Positions 8,441 to 17,405 of a stretch of DNA of 64,000 nucleotides are shown here, piece by piece. Below the pieces are notes generated by a model. The model saw nothing but the letters and a program-made list of their open reading frames with translations. It made no database searches and was not told the origin of the DNA. Origin of the DNA: Streptosporangium sp. NBC_01755 (GTDB lineage Bacteria; Actinomycetota; Actinomycetes; Streptosporangiales; Streptosporangiaceae). The DNA lies in NCBI RefSeq assembly GCF_035917995.1, contig NZ_CP109131.1, forward strand, positions 6,448,001 through 6,512,000, read 5' to 3'. The position numbers and the translations under genes were made by a program. Every line of letters starts with the position of its first letter. Positions within the stretch are counted from its first letter, which is position 1.

Positions 8441-9148
8441 TCACCGTCCTTGGGGATCGCGTCGGTGGGCTCGCTCGTTGCCGTCTGTGGTCTCGGGGGC
8501 TGCGGCACCCGTCTGCCGGGGATCACGGTGATGGAGGTCGCGGTCGGCGAGATCGGCCTGCCTCCGGTCGGAGGGGGCAGCGTGCCGGGGATTCCGCTCA
8601 CCGTTGACCTTGCTCCCGGGAGCCGCGAGCAGCTCCTCGAACAGGGCGCGGTAGTGCACCATGGCCTGCCGGAGCTCCTCGGTGGAGGCCTCCTTGTGAG
8701 CGGCCCTGGTGCTGATCTCGTGGGCCTGCCGGTAGTGGTCGAGAGTGCGGCCGTGCGCGACGGACAGGTCGGAGAGCCGCTGCTCGAAGTCCTCGGTCGG
8801 GTAGCCCCGCTCGGCCATCACGGAGGTCACCAGATGATCGGCCTCTGTCACCGCGAAGCCGGGAGCGTCCACAAAACGCTCCTGGACCTCCATCCACTTC
8901 TTCGCGTAGATCTCACGTGTCTGAGCGTCCAGAGTGCGGATGTCGAGGGAGCTGAAGCGCTGCTCGCGGGCTCTGAGCTCCTGCTCGGCGTCGCGCCTGC
9001 TGTCACGCTCCTGCAGGGTACGTTCGTATTCGGGGCCGAAGCGGTCACGAAGTCGGTGCCGGCGTTGCTGCTGCAGTACGAGATAGCCGACTGCGACGAT
9101 CGCCACCACCGCGACCACGACGACGGCCACCCAGATCACGGTGGACAT
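8441..9148 (-). CDS. Single-pass membrane-anchored protein of unknown function
   Basis: 235 residues. An N-terminal membrane helix (about 4-26, STVIWVAVVVVAVVAIVAVG) is followed by a charged, helix-rich soluble part with likely coiled coil (about 45-75), then the segment MAERGYPTEDFEQRLSDLSV and YRQAHEI seen in a widespread actinobacterial family of unknown role. The last 45 residues are Arg/Pro/His-rich and disordered. Probably membrane-anchored with a cytoplasmic or outer-face domain. First gene of a short minus-strand operon with 8201-8434. Confidence 0.75.
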   Translation of the reverse strand: MSTVIWVAVVVVAVVAIVAVGYLVLQQQRRHRLRDRFGPEYERTLQERDSRRDAEQELRAREQRFSSLDIRTLDAQTREIYAKKWMEVQERFVDAPGFAVTEADHLVTSVMAERGYPTEDFEQRLSDLSVAHGRTLDHYRQAHEISTRAAHKEASTEELRQAMVHYRALFEELLAAPGSKVNGERNPRHAAPSDRRQADLADRDLHHRDPRQTGAAAPETTDGNERAHRRDPQGR

Positions 9149-9456
9149 GTCTGCCTCCGGTTGTGTAGGCGTTTGTCCCCGTGCGCTGCCCTGGGGTCAG
9201 GCCTCGAAACCGGCTGCCGACTTTTATGGTCGTCCCGCTACTCGGTCTGGATTTGATGTTTTAGCAGGCCATGTTGGGTGTTAGACGTTCTTTTGCCACG
9301 TTTTCGAATGCGGTTCCCGGCTCCGGCGGCCGCGGGGGAATTCCCGTGGCAGGGGCCCCGGATCCGATCTTCGGCCTCCATCTCCGATCTCCGATCCCCG
9401 ATCTACCGGGATGCGGGCCGGTGGCCGGCCCCAGGCTCGGAGATGAGGGCTGCCCC
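9149..9456. other. Intergenic region, 308 bp
   Basis: Lies between the start of the membrane-anchored protein gene (minus) and the end of the HTH gene (minus). It must hold the promoter of the former. It contains a T-rich stretch near 9220-9300 and a row of short ATCTCCGATC-like repeats near 9365-9405. No coding signal seen. Confidence 0.5.
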
Positions 9457-9906
9457 TCATTCAGGCCGTTCGCCTTGCTCCTCGGCGGGATCGAGAGCCC
9501 TGCGGGCCTCGGCCAGCACCCTGGCGGCCAGCCAGTCCTCCGCGGAGGCGGGAACCTCGGTGAACCCCCTGCCGGACTCGTACGAGATGTCCAGCCCGGC
9601 GGAGACCAGCCGCCCGGCCCAGCGCAGCGCCGTGTTCAGCTTCTCGGCGGGGATCGCCCGACCCTGGGCCACGGCCGACAGGTTCCGCAGGTTCGTCGCG
9701 GGCCCCGACTGGTTGTGTGTGCGGTCCAGCTTCCACGGGATGGCCCGGGAGTGATCGAGCATCGGCTTCGAGAGCCCGGCGGCCCGTTTCGCCTGCAGGA
9801 TCCCGGACTCGCTCACCCCAAACCGCGCCGCCAGCTCCGCGTTCGACAACCCCCGCCCGGCCAGCCGCCGCAGCTCCTCCTGGTCGATCAACGCCTTGCG
9901 TCCCAC
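9457..9906 (-). CDS. Small helix-turn-helix protein
   Basis: About 149 residues. An N-terminal HTH (about 10-45: EELRRLAGRGLSNAELAARF then GVSESGILQAKRAAGL) is followed by a second helical part (about 65-145) ending in an acidic tail. The frame stays open upstream into the tRNA gene at 10017, which cannot be coding, so the start must be below it. I chose GTG 9906, preceded by AAAGGCGAGGGG; GTG 9924 is the alternative. Presumably a DNA-binding protein; no family more specific than HTH is recognised. Confidence 0.65.
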   Translation of the reverse strand: MGRKALIDQEELRRLAGRGLSNAELAARFGVSESGILQAKRAAGLSKPMLDHSRAIPWKLDRTHNQSGPATNLRNLSAVAQGRAIPAEKLNTALRWAGRLVSAGLDISYESGRGFTEVPASAEDWLAARVLAEARRALDPAEEQGERPE

Positions 9907-10016
9907 GTACCCCTCGCCTTTCACCCGATCGCCTGCCCACGCGGGCGTCGCCGTGTGCGAAGCCTGCCCGATCTGCGCTAAGGTTATGACGTCCACCCCG
10001 AGAGGGCGCGGACAAC

Positions 10017-10093
<77 letters not shown>

Positions 10094-10110
10094 GGTTTCA
10101 GCTGGTCGGC

Positions 10111-10143
10111 AAGGGTGTCACCCGAAAGGGAGACACCCTTTCT
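10111..10143 (+). terminator. Terminator after tRNA-Pro
   Basis: AAGGGTGTC (10111-10119) pairs with GACACCCTT (10132-10140) around a CG-rich loop, followed by TT. Rho-independent type, 18 bp after the tRNA. Confidence 0.8.
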
Positions 10144-10180
10144 GCATTCTGAGTGATCAACTGAGTGACTATCGCTCCCG

Positions 10181-10768
10181 TCACGTGAAGATCCGGTCCA
10201 TCGCCTCCGCGCCGCCGAGCAGGACCGGGCGGATCTGCTTTCGATAGACCGCCTCCGTCACGGCGTCTCCGCTGAGGTAGCGCCCGGGTGAGGTGCCGAC
10301 GGTACGACGGAACGCCGCGAGGAAAGCGCTCGGGGTCGCGTACCCCACGGCGTGCGCGGCTTGCGACACCGTCCGGCCTTCGGCGAGGAGAGGCAGGGCG
10401 GCCCGCAGCCGCATGTGGGTGCGCCAGCGGTCGAAGCTCATGCCCGTGTCGCGGACGAACAGCCGGGTCAGGGTGCGTCGGCTCACCCCGAGGGAGCGTG
10501 CGTGGGCGTCAAGGCTCCGGGAGTCGGAGGGGTCGGCGAGCAGGGCGTCGGCCACGGCGCGTACGCGTTCGTCCACGGGAAGCGGGACATCGATCGGCAG
10601 GGTCGGCAAAGGGTGCAACAGGTCCAGCACCACCGCCTCGGCCCGCAGTCGCGCGTCATCGGCGAGGTCCTCACGGGCGAAGGGTGTGTCCTCATGACGA
10701 TATTGTGTGGCCCCATCGCGGATTGTGGCCAGTTTCGCCGGCGCATAGCGTCGTCGAGTGCTGATCAA
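10181..10768 (-). CDS. AraC-family regulator, N-terminally truncated
   Basis: 195 residues from TTG 10768. The C-terminal AraC DNA-binding domain is intact, with two HTHs (LDAHARSLGVSRRTLTRLF and VSQAAHAVGYATPSAFLAAF) and the TSPGRYL ending. Typical relatives are about 250-270 residues with an N-terminal cupin; here only some 70 residues precede the HTH and the cupin motifs are absent. It is either a short regulator or a remnant. The divergent neighbour is a clearly decayed MFS transporter, which such regulators often control, so both may be degenerating together. Confidence 0.7.
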   Translation of the reverse strand: MISTRRRYAPAKLATIRDGATQYRHEDTPFAREDLADDARLRAEAVVLDLLHPLPTLPIDVPLPVDERVRAVADALLADPSDSRSLDAHARSLGVSRRTLTRLFVRDTGMSFDRWRTHMRLRAALPLLAEGRTVSQAAHAVGYATPSAFLAAFRRTVGTSPGRYLSGDAVTEAVYRKQIRPVLLGGAEAMDRIFT

Positions 10769-10822
10769 TCCTTTTCCTCACCGCCGAACGAATGTGCCGC
10801 CCTCGCCGACGGGACGCCTGTC

Positions 10823-11823
10823 ATGACGCCGGTGTCTCCCGCGGTCACCGGCCGCCGCCGGGCGGCGCTGGTCGTGCTGTGCTTCGTGCAGTTCATGCTG
10901 GTCCTGGACGACACCGTGGTGAGCGTCGCCCTCCCCAGCCTCCGCGACGACCTGGGTTTCAGCGGCCCGGGGCTGGCCTGGGTCGTCAACGCGTACTTCC
11001 TGGCCTTTGGCGGGCTGTTGTTGCCGGCCGCGTGGCCGACCTGCTGGGACGGCGCCGCGTCTTCCTCATCGGGGTGGCGCTGTTCGGCATGGCGAGTCTC
11101 GCCTGCGGGCTCGCCCAGCAGCCCTGGCAGCTCGTGGCCGGGCGGTTCACCCAGGGCGCGGGCGCGGCCATGGCCAGCCCCGCCGCACTGTCCGTGATCA
11201 CCCTGTTGTTCCCCGGCACCGAGGAACGCACCAGAGCACTGGGCATCTGGGGCGCCATCGCGGCCCTGCTCCTGGCCGCCGTCCTGGCCGCCGGGTTCCT
11301 CGTGGTGGAGCCACGGACGGCCGAGCCGCTGGTGCCGATGTCGTTTCTGTCCGATCGGACGCGTGCCGTCGCCAACGGCGCGACCCTGCTGTTCTCCGTG
11401 GCCATGTACGCGATGGCCTTCCTGCTGATGATCCACCTGCAGACCGTGCTCGGATACGGTCCGCTTCAGGCCGGCGTCGCCTACCTGCCCTACGGCGCCG
11501 GAATCCTGTTGGGCATGCGGTTGTCCACCCGCGCGATGACGAGGGTCGGAGTGCGCTGGACGCTGGTCCTGTCATTCCTGATCGGCTCGGCTGGGCTGCT
11601 GCTGCTGTCCGGCGTGGTGGCGGGTGACTCGTACGCGGCGGGCGTGTTGCCGGGCATGCTCGTCACGAGCCTGGGATGCGGGCTGGGCCTGTCGGTCTTG
11701 ACAGTGGCCGCGCTCACCGTCGCCGCCGCCCTCCTCGCCCTCGGCGCCGTCCTCATCGCCGCCCTGCTCCGAACCCGCCGCTCGGGCTCCGCGTCCGATG
11801 GATACTTAAGTACGTCCCCTTGA
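10823..11823 (+). pseudogene. Decayed MFS (DHA2-type) drug efflux transporter
   Basis: Starts MTPVSPAVTGRRRAAL with helix 1 (VLCFVQFMLVLDDTVVSVAL) and SLRDDLGFSGPGLAWVVNAY, typical of 14-helix drug:H+ antiporters. Near 11015-11028 the frame slips, consistent with loss of one base: the next motif RVADLLGRRRVFLIG is in another frame. Two further scars are visible. After ALGIWGAIA the protein jumps to ALLLAAVLAAGFLVVEPRTA, missing about 100 residues of central helices. Near the end GLGLSVLTVAAL joins a terminal helix directly, missing the segment usually before it. Total length is far below the usual 470-500 residues. Not functional as a transporter. Confidence 0.85.
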
Positions 11824-11904
11824 CCGCCGGCGGCCGACTTTGGTCACCGCACTACCCTCCTAAGCCTGATTCCGCGCCGGGCATCACCTGCCTACCGTGG
11901 AGCC

Positions 11905-12144
11905 ATGACCTCCACCAACCCGAAGTCCCCCCTGGCGACCCTGTCGGGTCTGCTCTGCTTCATCCTTGTCGCCGGCGGCGGGAGCGGTCTTCTGCACGAG
12001 TGGTTCGGCTGGATCCATTTCATGGGCTTCCTCCGGTTCCTCGCCCCCGAAGGCTACGAGATCTACAGCTACGTCTTAATGATCGTCTTCGGCTTCGCGA
12101 TAGGCGCGGCCGGCAACGCGCTCACCCGACGAGGCCGCAGATGA
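11905..12144 (+). CDS. Small membrane protein with two helices
   Basis: 79 residues: helix 1 about 12-30 (TLSGLLCFILVAGGGSGLL), a His/Trp-rich loop (HEWFGWIHFMGF), helix 2 about 54-70 (YVLMIVFGFAIGAAGNAL) and a basic tail (TRRGRR). It starts at ATG 11905. It contains a TTA leucine codon (in SYVLM), which is rare in high-GC actinomycetes and could make translation dependent on the bldA-type tRNA. No function recognised. Confidence 0.65.
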   Translation: MTSTNPKSPLATLSGLLCFILVAGGGSGLLHEWFGWIHFMGFLRFLAPEGYEIYSYVLMIVFGFAIGAAGNALTRRGRR

Positions 12145-12266
12145 ACCACTCCGGGCGACTGTCCCGGGCTCGGGAACAACGGCGCAGGAAGCGACGGATA
12201 CGCGGGTCAGCGGTCCGTCCTAGGCCACTCGCCGAGTTCGTCCGACGCTGCTTGTAGCGTCTGCGT

Positions 12267-13127
12267 GTGACCGAGGAAGAGTGGGCCGAGCATCGGCCGG
12301 CGGTGTTCGGGGCGGCCTATCGGCTGCTCGGCAGTGTCGGTGACGCCGAGGACGTGGCGCAGGACGTCTGGCTGCGCGCGGCCGGTGCCGACCTGTCCGG
12401 GGTGGAGAATCCGCGGGCCTGGCTGGTGACGGTCGCCGCCCGCAGGTCCTACGACATCCTCCGGTCGGCCCGGGTGCGGCGTGAGACGTACGTCGGTCCG
12501 TGGCTGCCTGAGCCGTTGCTGACCGGTCCGGACGCCGCCGAGCCGGTGCTCGTCGACGAGTCGGTGAGCATGGCGATGCTCGTCGTCATGGATCGGCTCA
12601 CGCCGCCCGAGCGAGTCGCGTTCGTGCTGCATGACGTCTTCGAGGTGCCCTTCGATCGCATCGCCCGGGTGCTCGGCGTCACTCCCGCCGCCGGCCGTCA
12701 ACTCGCCTCGCGGGCGCGGCGCCGGGTGGCCGCGACGAAGCAGCAGCCACGCGCGAGTCGCCCGGAGCGCGAGCGGGTGCTCGCGGCGTTCCGCGCCGCG
12801 TACGAGGCGAGCGACCTGAAGGCCCTGGTCGAGCTCCTGCATCCCGACGCGGTGTACGTCACCGACGGCGGCGGCAAGGTCTTCGCCGCGCGCAAGGTCA
12901 TTTCCGGTGGTGAGCGGATCGCCACGGTGCTGTCCCGGGTGGCCGGGCGATGGGGGCTCTTCCCGCTCGTTCCCCGCGAGGTGGGCGGGGAGCTCGCGCT
13001 GGTGGCGTACCGAGACAAGCGGATCGTCCTGGTCGACACCTTCGACGTCGCGGCCGACGGCCGGATCCTGGCGATCCGGCGGGTGCTCAATCCGGACAAG
13101 CTCTCGTATATCGACCCGGCGCGCTGA
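12267..13127 (+). CDS. ECF41-family sigma factor
   Basis: 286 residues. The sigma2 region reads HRPAVFGAAYRLLGSVGDAEDVAQDVWLR (as two halves), and sigma4 carries DVFEVPFDRIARVLGV with an HTH. A C-terminal SnoaL-like domain (about 165-286) replaces a separate anti-sigma factor in ECF41. The family hallmarks WLPEP (about 76), DGGGK (about 206) and NPDK (about 276) are all present. ECF41 genes are typically linked to a carboxymuconolactone decarboxylase/AhpD-type target gene, which is exactly what follows at 13227 with a matching promoter. Confidence 0.93.
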   Translation: MTEEEWAEHRPAVFGAAYRLLGSVGDAEDVAQDVWLRAAGADLSGVENPRAWLVTVAARRSYDILRSARVRRETYVGPWLPEPLLTGPDAAEPVLVDESVSMAMLVVMDRLTPPERVAFVLHDVFEVPFDRIARVLGVTPAAGRQLASRARRRVAATKQQPRASRPERERVLAAFRAAYEASDLKALVELLHPDAVYVTDGGGKVFAARKVISGGERIATVLSRVAGRWGLFPLVPREVGGELALVAYRDKRIVLVDTFDVAADGRILAIRRVLNPDKLSYIDPAR

Positions 13128-13154
13128 CTCTTCGGGAATCTTTCTGGCAAAAGC

Positions 13155-13181
13155 CGTCACAGCGGCGGGTGCCATCTCGTC
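13155..13181 (+). promoter_or_regulatory. ECF41-type promoter of the AhpD-like gene
   Basis: CGTCACA (13155-13161), a 16-nt spacer, then CGTC (13178-13181). This differs from the published ECF41 pattern TGTCACA-N16-CGTC only at the first base, with exact spacing. It lies 45 bp before the start codon of the AhpD-like gene and 27 bp after the sigma factor stop. Confidence 0.8.
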
Positions 13182-13226
13182 TCCCTGGTGAGAACCGGGA
13201 GAGAGACCGAGAAAGGTGGGAGCACG

Positions 13227-13667
13227 ATGTCACGCTTGAACATCGCCGAGGTGGCGCCCGAAATGTACAAGACGTTCATCCAGGCCGAGCAGGTGATCTC
13301 GAAGGGGCCGCTGGATCCCGCGATCCGCGAGCTCGTCAAGATCCGTAGCTCGCAGATCAACGGCTGCCTCTTCTGCATCGACATGCACGTCCACGAGGCG
13401 CTGCGACTCGGCGAGAAGCAGGATCGGATCTACCAGCTGTCCGCGTGGCGGGAGTCGGAGCTGTACACCGATGCCGAGCGAGTCGCGCTGGCCTACGCCG
13501 AGGCTGTCACGGAGCGGCCCGACGGCGTGTCGGATGAGGTCTGGGGCGCGGTGGCCGCCGCGTTCAAGCCGGAGGAGGCCGCGTACCTGGTCGCCCAGGT
13601 GGCGCAGATCAACCTGTGGAACCGCATCGCGTCGCCCATGCACACGCGCCCGCCGAAGCGGGGCTGA
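13227..13667 (+). CDS. AhpD-like / carboxymuconolactone decarboxylase family protein
   Basis: 146 residues. The redox motif is NGCLFCIDMHVHEA (CxxC followed by His), as in AhpD-like peroxidase-cycle proteins, and the flanking helices (DPAIRELVKIRSSQI, TDAERVALAYAEAV) are typical. Start ATG 13227 is chosen over an in-frame ATG at 13188 because GAAAGGTGGGAG lies just upstream and 13188 would sit at the expected transcription start. It is the cognate target of the adjacent ECF41 sigma factor. Probably a cytoplasmic thiol-dependent oxidoreductase; substrate unknown. Confidence 0.9.
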   Translation: MSRLNIAEVAPEMYKTFIQAEQVISKGPLDPAIRELVKIRSSQINGCLFCIDMHVHEALRLGEKQDRIYQLSAWRESELYTDAERVALAYAEAVTERPDGVSDEVWGAVAAAFKPEEAAYLVAQVAQINLWNRIASPMHTRPPKRG

Positions 13668-13671
13668 CGGG

Positions 13672-14058
13672 CGCGCGATCCAGCCCGAGGGCGTGATCGA
13701 CGGGGATCGCAGCTCGGACCGGTGGGGTCGGGGGAACGGATGGAACGACGCGACTCAGGGCACGTTTCCCGACACGCTGACCGTCGACTTCGCCGCGTCG
13801 GCGCCGGTAGGGCGGGTCGACCTGTACACCATCGACTCCGCGGCGTACCTCGCGAAGAACCGGGGCATCCGTGATGCCGACGTGCAGTTGCCGGTCGGCG
13901 ACGAGTGGCGCACGGTCGCCGAGATCCGCGGCAACACCGAAGGCCTGGTGCGCCGGACTTTCGAGCCGGTCACCGCAAGCGCGCTGCGCGTGGTGGTGCG
14001 GTCCGCGAACGACGGCGCCTATTCCCGGATCGTCGAACTGGAGGCACACCCGCGATGA
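13672..14058 (+). pseudogene. Fragment of an F5/8 type C (discoidin-like) domain protein
   Basis: One frame running from the AhpD-like stop to 14058 reads like a carbohydrate-binding F5/8 type C domain: VIDGDRSSDRWGRGNGWNDA, then PDTLTVDFAASAPVGRVDLY, YLAKNRGIRDADVQL, and ALRVVVRSANDGAYSRIVEL. Codon use is good, but there is no ribosome site or signal peptide and only this terminal domain remains. These domains normally sit at the C-terminus of secreted glycosidases, so the catalytic part has been lost, probably by deletion joining this end to the ECF41 locus. Confidence 0.6.
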
Positions 14059-14303
14059 CACCTCGTACCGGACGCGGCGCCGGTCGCTCGCGGTGGCCGT
14101 GCTTTCGCGGGGCCTGCCCGGACACCCTCGCCGACTCCCCTGAGGTCTTCACGTAGGCGGTGACCCCGCCGACCACCCGATTCGTCGACGTCGCTCCCAC
14201 TGAGCGGGAGGCACACCGCCGCCGGTGTCCCGCGACTGGAATCTTTGATTGCGGGCGCCCCGCCGATCCGGGTGCGGCGCGGCGTGATCTCAGGAGGATG
14301 TGG

Positions 14304-15089
14304 ATGCTGGAACCGGCACAACGCGTGTCCGCGGCCGACCGGTTGTGGGCGGCGGAGCGGGACAGGGAGCCGATCGCGCCGCTGACGGAGTCCTTCCCGG
14401 ACATCGACGTCATCGACGCGTACGAGATCCAGCTCATCAACATAGGCCGGCGGCTCGTCGCGGGCGCCCGGGTGCGCGGGCACAAGGTGGGCCTGTCCTC
14501 TCTGGTGATGCAGCAGATGATGGGCGTCGACGAGCCCGACTACGGGCACCTGCTCGACGACATGGTGCTGTCGGAGGACACCCCCATCACGACCTCCGCG
14601 TACTGCTACCCGAGGATCGAGGTCGAGATCGGGTACGTGCTCGGATCGAGCCTGCCCGGTGAGGGGTGCACCGAGGAGGACGTGCTCGCCGCGACGGAGT
14701 ACATCGTGCCGAGCATCGAGCTCATCGACAGCCGGATCAGGGACTGGAAGATCGGCCTGGCGGACACGATCGCGGACAACGCGTCCTCGGCGGGGGTGCT
14801 GCTCGGTGCCGCCCGGGTGAGCCCGGCGGAGCTGGACCTGGCCGCCATCGAGGCCGTTCTCTACTCGGGTGACACCGAGGTGGCACGCGGTGACACCGGC
14901 GCGGTTCTGGGCAACCCGACCACCGCCGTGGCCTGGCTGGCCAGGAAGGTCGCCGGGTTCGGGGTGAAGCTCGAGGCGGGGCACGTCATCCTGCCCGGGT
15001 CCTGCACCCGCGCCGTCGACGTGCGCCCCGGCGACACCTTCCGCGCCGAGTTCGCCGGACTCGGCTCCGTGACCGCTCGATTCGAATGA
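14304..15089 (+). CDS. mhpD: 2-keto-4-pentenoate hydratase (2-hydroxypenta-2,4-dienoate hydratase)
   Basis: 261 residues, the normal family length, from ATG 14304, which has AGGAGG 6 nt upstream. An open frame extends 48 codons upstream but lacks this support. Motifs include [20 protein letters not shown], the metal-binding glutamates in [12 protein letters not shown] and [22 protein letters not shown] (two halves), and [12 protein letters not shown]. It adds water to 2-hydroxypentadienoate-type products of meta ring cleavage to give 4-hydroxy-2-oxo acids. It heads a three-gene operon with the dehydrogenase (10 bp downstream) and the aldolase; it also resembles HsaE of steroid breakdown. Confidence 0.9.
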   Translation: MLEPAQRVSAADRLWAAERDREPIAPLTESFPDIDVIDAYEIQLINIGRRLVAGARVRGHKVGLSSLVMQQMMGVDEPDYGHLLDDMVLSEDTPITTSAYCYPRIEVEIGYVLGSSLPGEGCTEEDVLAATEYIVPSIELIDSRIRDWKIGLADTIADNASSAGVLLGAARVSPAELDLAAIEAVLYSGDTEVARGDTGAVLGNPTTAVAWLARKVAGFGVKLEAGHVILPGSCTRAVDVRPGDTFRAEFAGLGSVTARFE

Positions 15090-15099
15090 GGGTGAGACA

Positions 15100-16008
15100 G
15101 TGACCAAGGCGACCGCAGCGATCGTCGGTTCGGGCAACATCGGGGCCGACCTGATGTACAAGTTGCTCAGATCCGAGCTGATCGAGCCTCGATGGATGAT
15201 CGGCGTCGACCCGGACAGCCCCGGCCTGAAACGGGCGGAAGCGCACGGCCTGGCCGTCTCCGCCGAGGGGGTCGACCCGTTGCTCGCCCAGGGCGAGCGC
15301 CCAGACCTCGTCTTCGAGGCCACTTCGGCGTACGTGCACCGGGAGAACGCGCCGAAGTACGCCGCACTCGGCATCCAGGCCGTCGACCTGACCCCGGCCG
15401 CGCTCGGTCCGGCGGTGGTGCCGGCGGTCAACCTCGGCGCGCACCTCGACGCGCCCAACGTCAGCCTGATCACCTGCGGTGGGCAGGCCACCATCCCGAT
15501 CGTGCACGCCGTCTCCCGGGTCACCGAGGTCTCCTACGCCGAGATCGTCGCCAGCGTCGCCTCTCCATCGGCGGGCCCCGGCACGCGGGCGAACATCGAC
15601 GAGTTCACCAAGACCACCAGCCGTGGCATCGAGACGATCGGCGGCGCCGCGCGCGGCAAGGCGATCATCATCCTGAACCCGGCCGAGCCGCCGATGCTCA
15701 TGCAGGACACGGTGTTCTGCGCGATCCACGAGGAGGCCGACCGGGACGCGGTCGCCGCCTCGATCGCGGACATGATCGCCAGTGTCGCGTCGTACGTGCC
15801 CGGCTACCGGCTGCGCGCCGAGCCGCAGTTCGACGACCCCACGCCGGTGAGCGGCGGCCTCGCCCGGGTGGCGGTCTTCATCGAGGTCGAGGGGGCGGGG
15901 GACTTCCTGCCGCCGTACTCCGGGAACCTCGACATCATGACGGCCGCCGCCACCAAGGTCGGCGAGGGCTTCGCGCAGCGCATCGTCTCCGCGCGCCTGC
16001 CCTCCTAA
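15100..16008 (+). CDS. mhpF: Acylating acetaldehyde/propionaldehyde dehydrogenase
   Basis: 302 residues from GTG 15100. The Rossmann motif is [18 protein letters not shown], the catalytic Cys lies in [19 protein letters not shown], and [20 protein letters not shown] and [20 protein letters not shown] are typical. It turns the aldehyde released by the aldolase into acyl-CoA using NAD and CoA, and the two proteins form a channelling complex. In this class acetyl-CoA or propionyl-CoA is made, depending on the substrate. Located between hydratase and aldolase, same operon. Confidence 0.93.
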   Translation: MTKATAAIVGSGNIGADLMYKLLRSELIEPRWMIGVDPDSPGLKRAEAHGLAVSAEGVDPLLAQGERPDLVFEATSAYVHRENAPKYAALGIQAVDLTPAALGPAVVPAVNLGAHLDAPNVSLITCGGQATIPIVHAVSRVTEVSYAEIVASVASPSAGPGTRANIDEFTKTTSRGIETIGGAARGKAIIILNPAEPPMLMQDTVFCAIHEEADRDAVAASIADMIASVASYVPGYRLRAEPQFDDPTPVSGGLARVAVFIEVEGAGDFLPPYSGNLDIMTAAATKVGEGFAQRIVSARLPS

Positions 16009-16036
16009 CCCCTCCTCGTCACAAGGAGATCCATCC

Positions 16037-17068
16037 ATGCCCTACAACACCGACCTCGACATCAGAGTCACCGACTCGTCGCTGCGCGACGGCTCCCACG
16101 CCAAGCAGCACCAGTTCACCGTCGAGCACGTCCGCTCCATCGTGGGCGCCCTCGACGACGCGGGCGTGCCGGTCATCGAGGTCACCCACGGCGACGGCCT
16201 CGGCGGCTCGTCGTTCAACTACGGGTTCAGTCACACGCCCGAGCAGGAGCTGATCAAGGCCGCGGTCCAGACCGCTAAGCAGGCCAAGATCGCTTTCCTC
16301 ATGCTGCCCGGCCTGGGCGTCCAGGACGACATCCGCGAGGCAGCCGCGAACGGCGCGAGCATCTGCCGGATCGCCACCCACTGCACCGAGGCCGACATCT
16401 CCGTGCAGCACTTCGGGCTGGCCAGGGATCTCGGCCTGGAGACCGTCGGTTTCCTGATGATGGCGCACAGCCAGCCGCCCGAGGTGCTCGCCGGGCAGGC
16501 GCGGATCATGGCCGACGCCGGCTGCCAGTGCGTGTACGTCGTCGACTCCGCCGGCGCGCTGATCATGGAGCAGACGGCCGACCGGATCTCCGCCCTGGTG
16601 GCCGAACTCGGATCGGACGCCCAGGTCGGCTTCCATGGCCACGAGAACCTCGGCCTCGGCGTCGCCAACTCCGTGCTCGCCGTACGCGCGGGAGCCCTCC
16701 AGATCGACGGCTCGACCCGCAGGTTCGGCGCGGGCGCTGGCAACACCCCGGTCGAGGGGTTCGTCGCCGTCGCGGAGAAGCTCGGCATCCGCACCGGCAT
16801 CGACACCCTGAAGATCATCGACGCGGCCGAGGACGTGGTCCGTCCGATCATGGATGACGAGTGCCTGCTCAACCGGCTCTCGCTCACCATGGGCTACGCC
16901 GGCGTCTACTCAAGCTTCCTCAAGCACGCCGACCGCCAGGCCAGGAAGTACGGCGTCTCCGGCGCCGAGATCCTCATCGAGGCCGGGCGCCGCAAGCTCG
17001 TCGGCGGGCAGGAAGACCAGCTCATCGAAATCGCCGTCGCACTCGCGGGAAAGCGGGAACGGTCATGA
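16037..17068 (+). CDS. mhpE: 4-hydroxy-2-oxovalerate aldolase
   Basis: 343 residues, complete. DRE-TIM-like fold: [17 protein letters not shown] holds the catalytic Arg-Asp, [10 protein letters not shown] the substrate loop, and [17 protein letters not shown] the two His metal ligands. The C-terminal communication domain (about 280-343, [20 protein letters not shown]) contacts the dehydrogenase partner. It splits 4-hydroxy-2-oxo acids into pyruvate and an aldehyde. Start ATG 16037 is preceded by AAGGAGA. It is the last gene of the operon; no ring-cleavage dioxygenase is in the window. Confidence 0.94.
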   Translation: MPYNTDLDIRVTDSSLRDGSHAKQHQFTVEHVRSIVGALDDAGVPVIEVTHGDGLGGSSFNYGFSHTPEQELIKAAVQTAKQAKIAFLMLPGLGVQDDIREAAANGASICRIATHCTEADISVQHFGLARDLGLETVGFLMMAHSQPPEVLAGQARIMADAGCQCVYVVDSAGALIMEQTADRISALVAELGSDAQVGFHGHENLGLGVANSVLAVRAGALQIDGSTRRFGAGAGNTPVEGFVAVAEKLGIRTGIDTLKIIDAAEDVVRPIMDDECLLNRLSLTMGYAGVYSSFLKHADRQARKYGVSGAEILIEAGRRKLVGGQEDQLIEIAVALAGKRERS

Positions 17069-17405
17069 CCGGCCGGATACTCCACTGCCCGGGTGGTCAG
17101 GGCACCGCCTACCTGAGCGGGGGAGAAAGCCGCGCCTGATGGGGCAGACGGTGCCGCCGTGTTCCGGTCAGCGGTGCCGCTGCCGGTTGTCCTGGCGATC
17201 ACGGCGGTGCCGCCGCCGACCGTGGCCCTCGTCGGCTCCGGCCTCCAGGGCCGGAGCCGGCGGTCGTCTCCCGGGTGGGCCACGTCGGCGGAATCCGGAT
17301 GAACTCCCAGCAAATAGGGCTTTACCGAACAAGATTCGGGAAGGTAACGTCGGAGGCGTGGCTGTGCCGGGTCGGCGGGTGGCCGGGCATCCATCCGGAG
17401 GTGGC
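17069..17405. other. Intergenic region before the first regulator
   Basis: Apart from the hairpin at 17233-17259 nothing coding is seen. The AT-richer stretch at 17300-17350 is the likely promoter of the small ORF at 17406 and possibly of the regulator at 17583, but I cannot place -35/-10 boxes. Confidence 0.4.
17233..17259. terminator. Hairpin after the meta-cleavage operon
   Basis: 11-bp arms (17233-17243 and 17249-17259, CGGCTCCGGCC with its complement) around a 5-nt loop, 165 bp after the aldolase stop. No T run. It would separate the catabolic operon from the polyene regulators. Confidence 0.5.
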
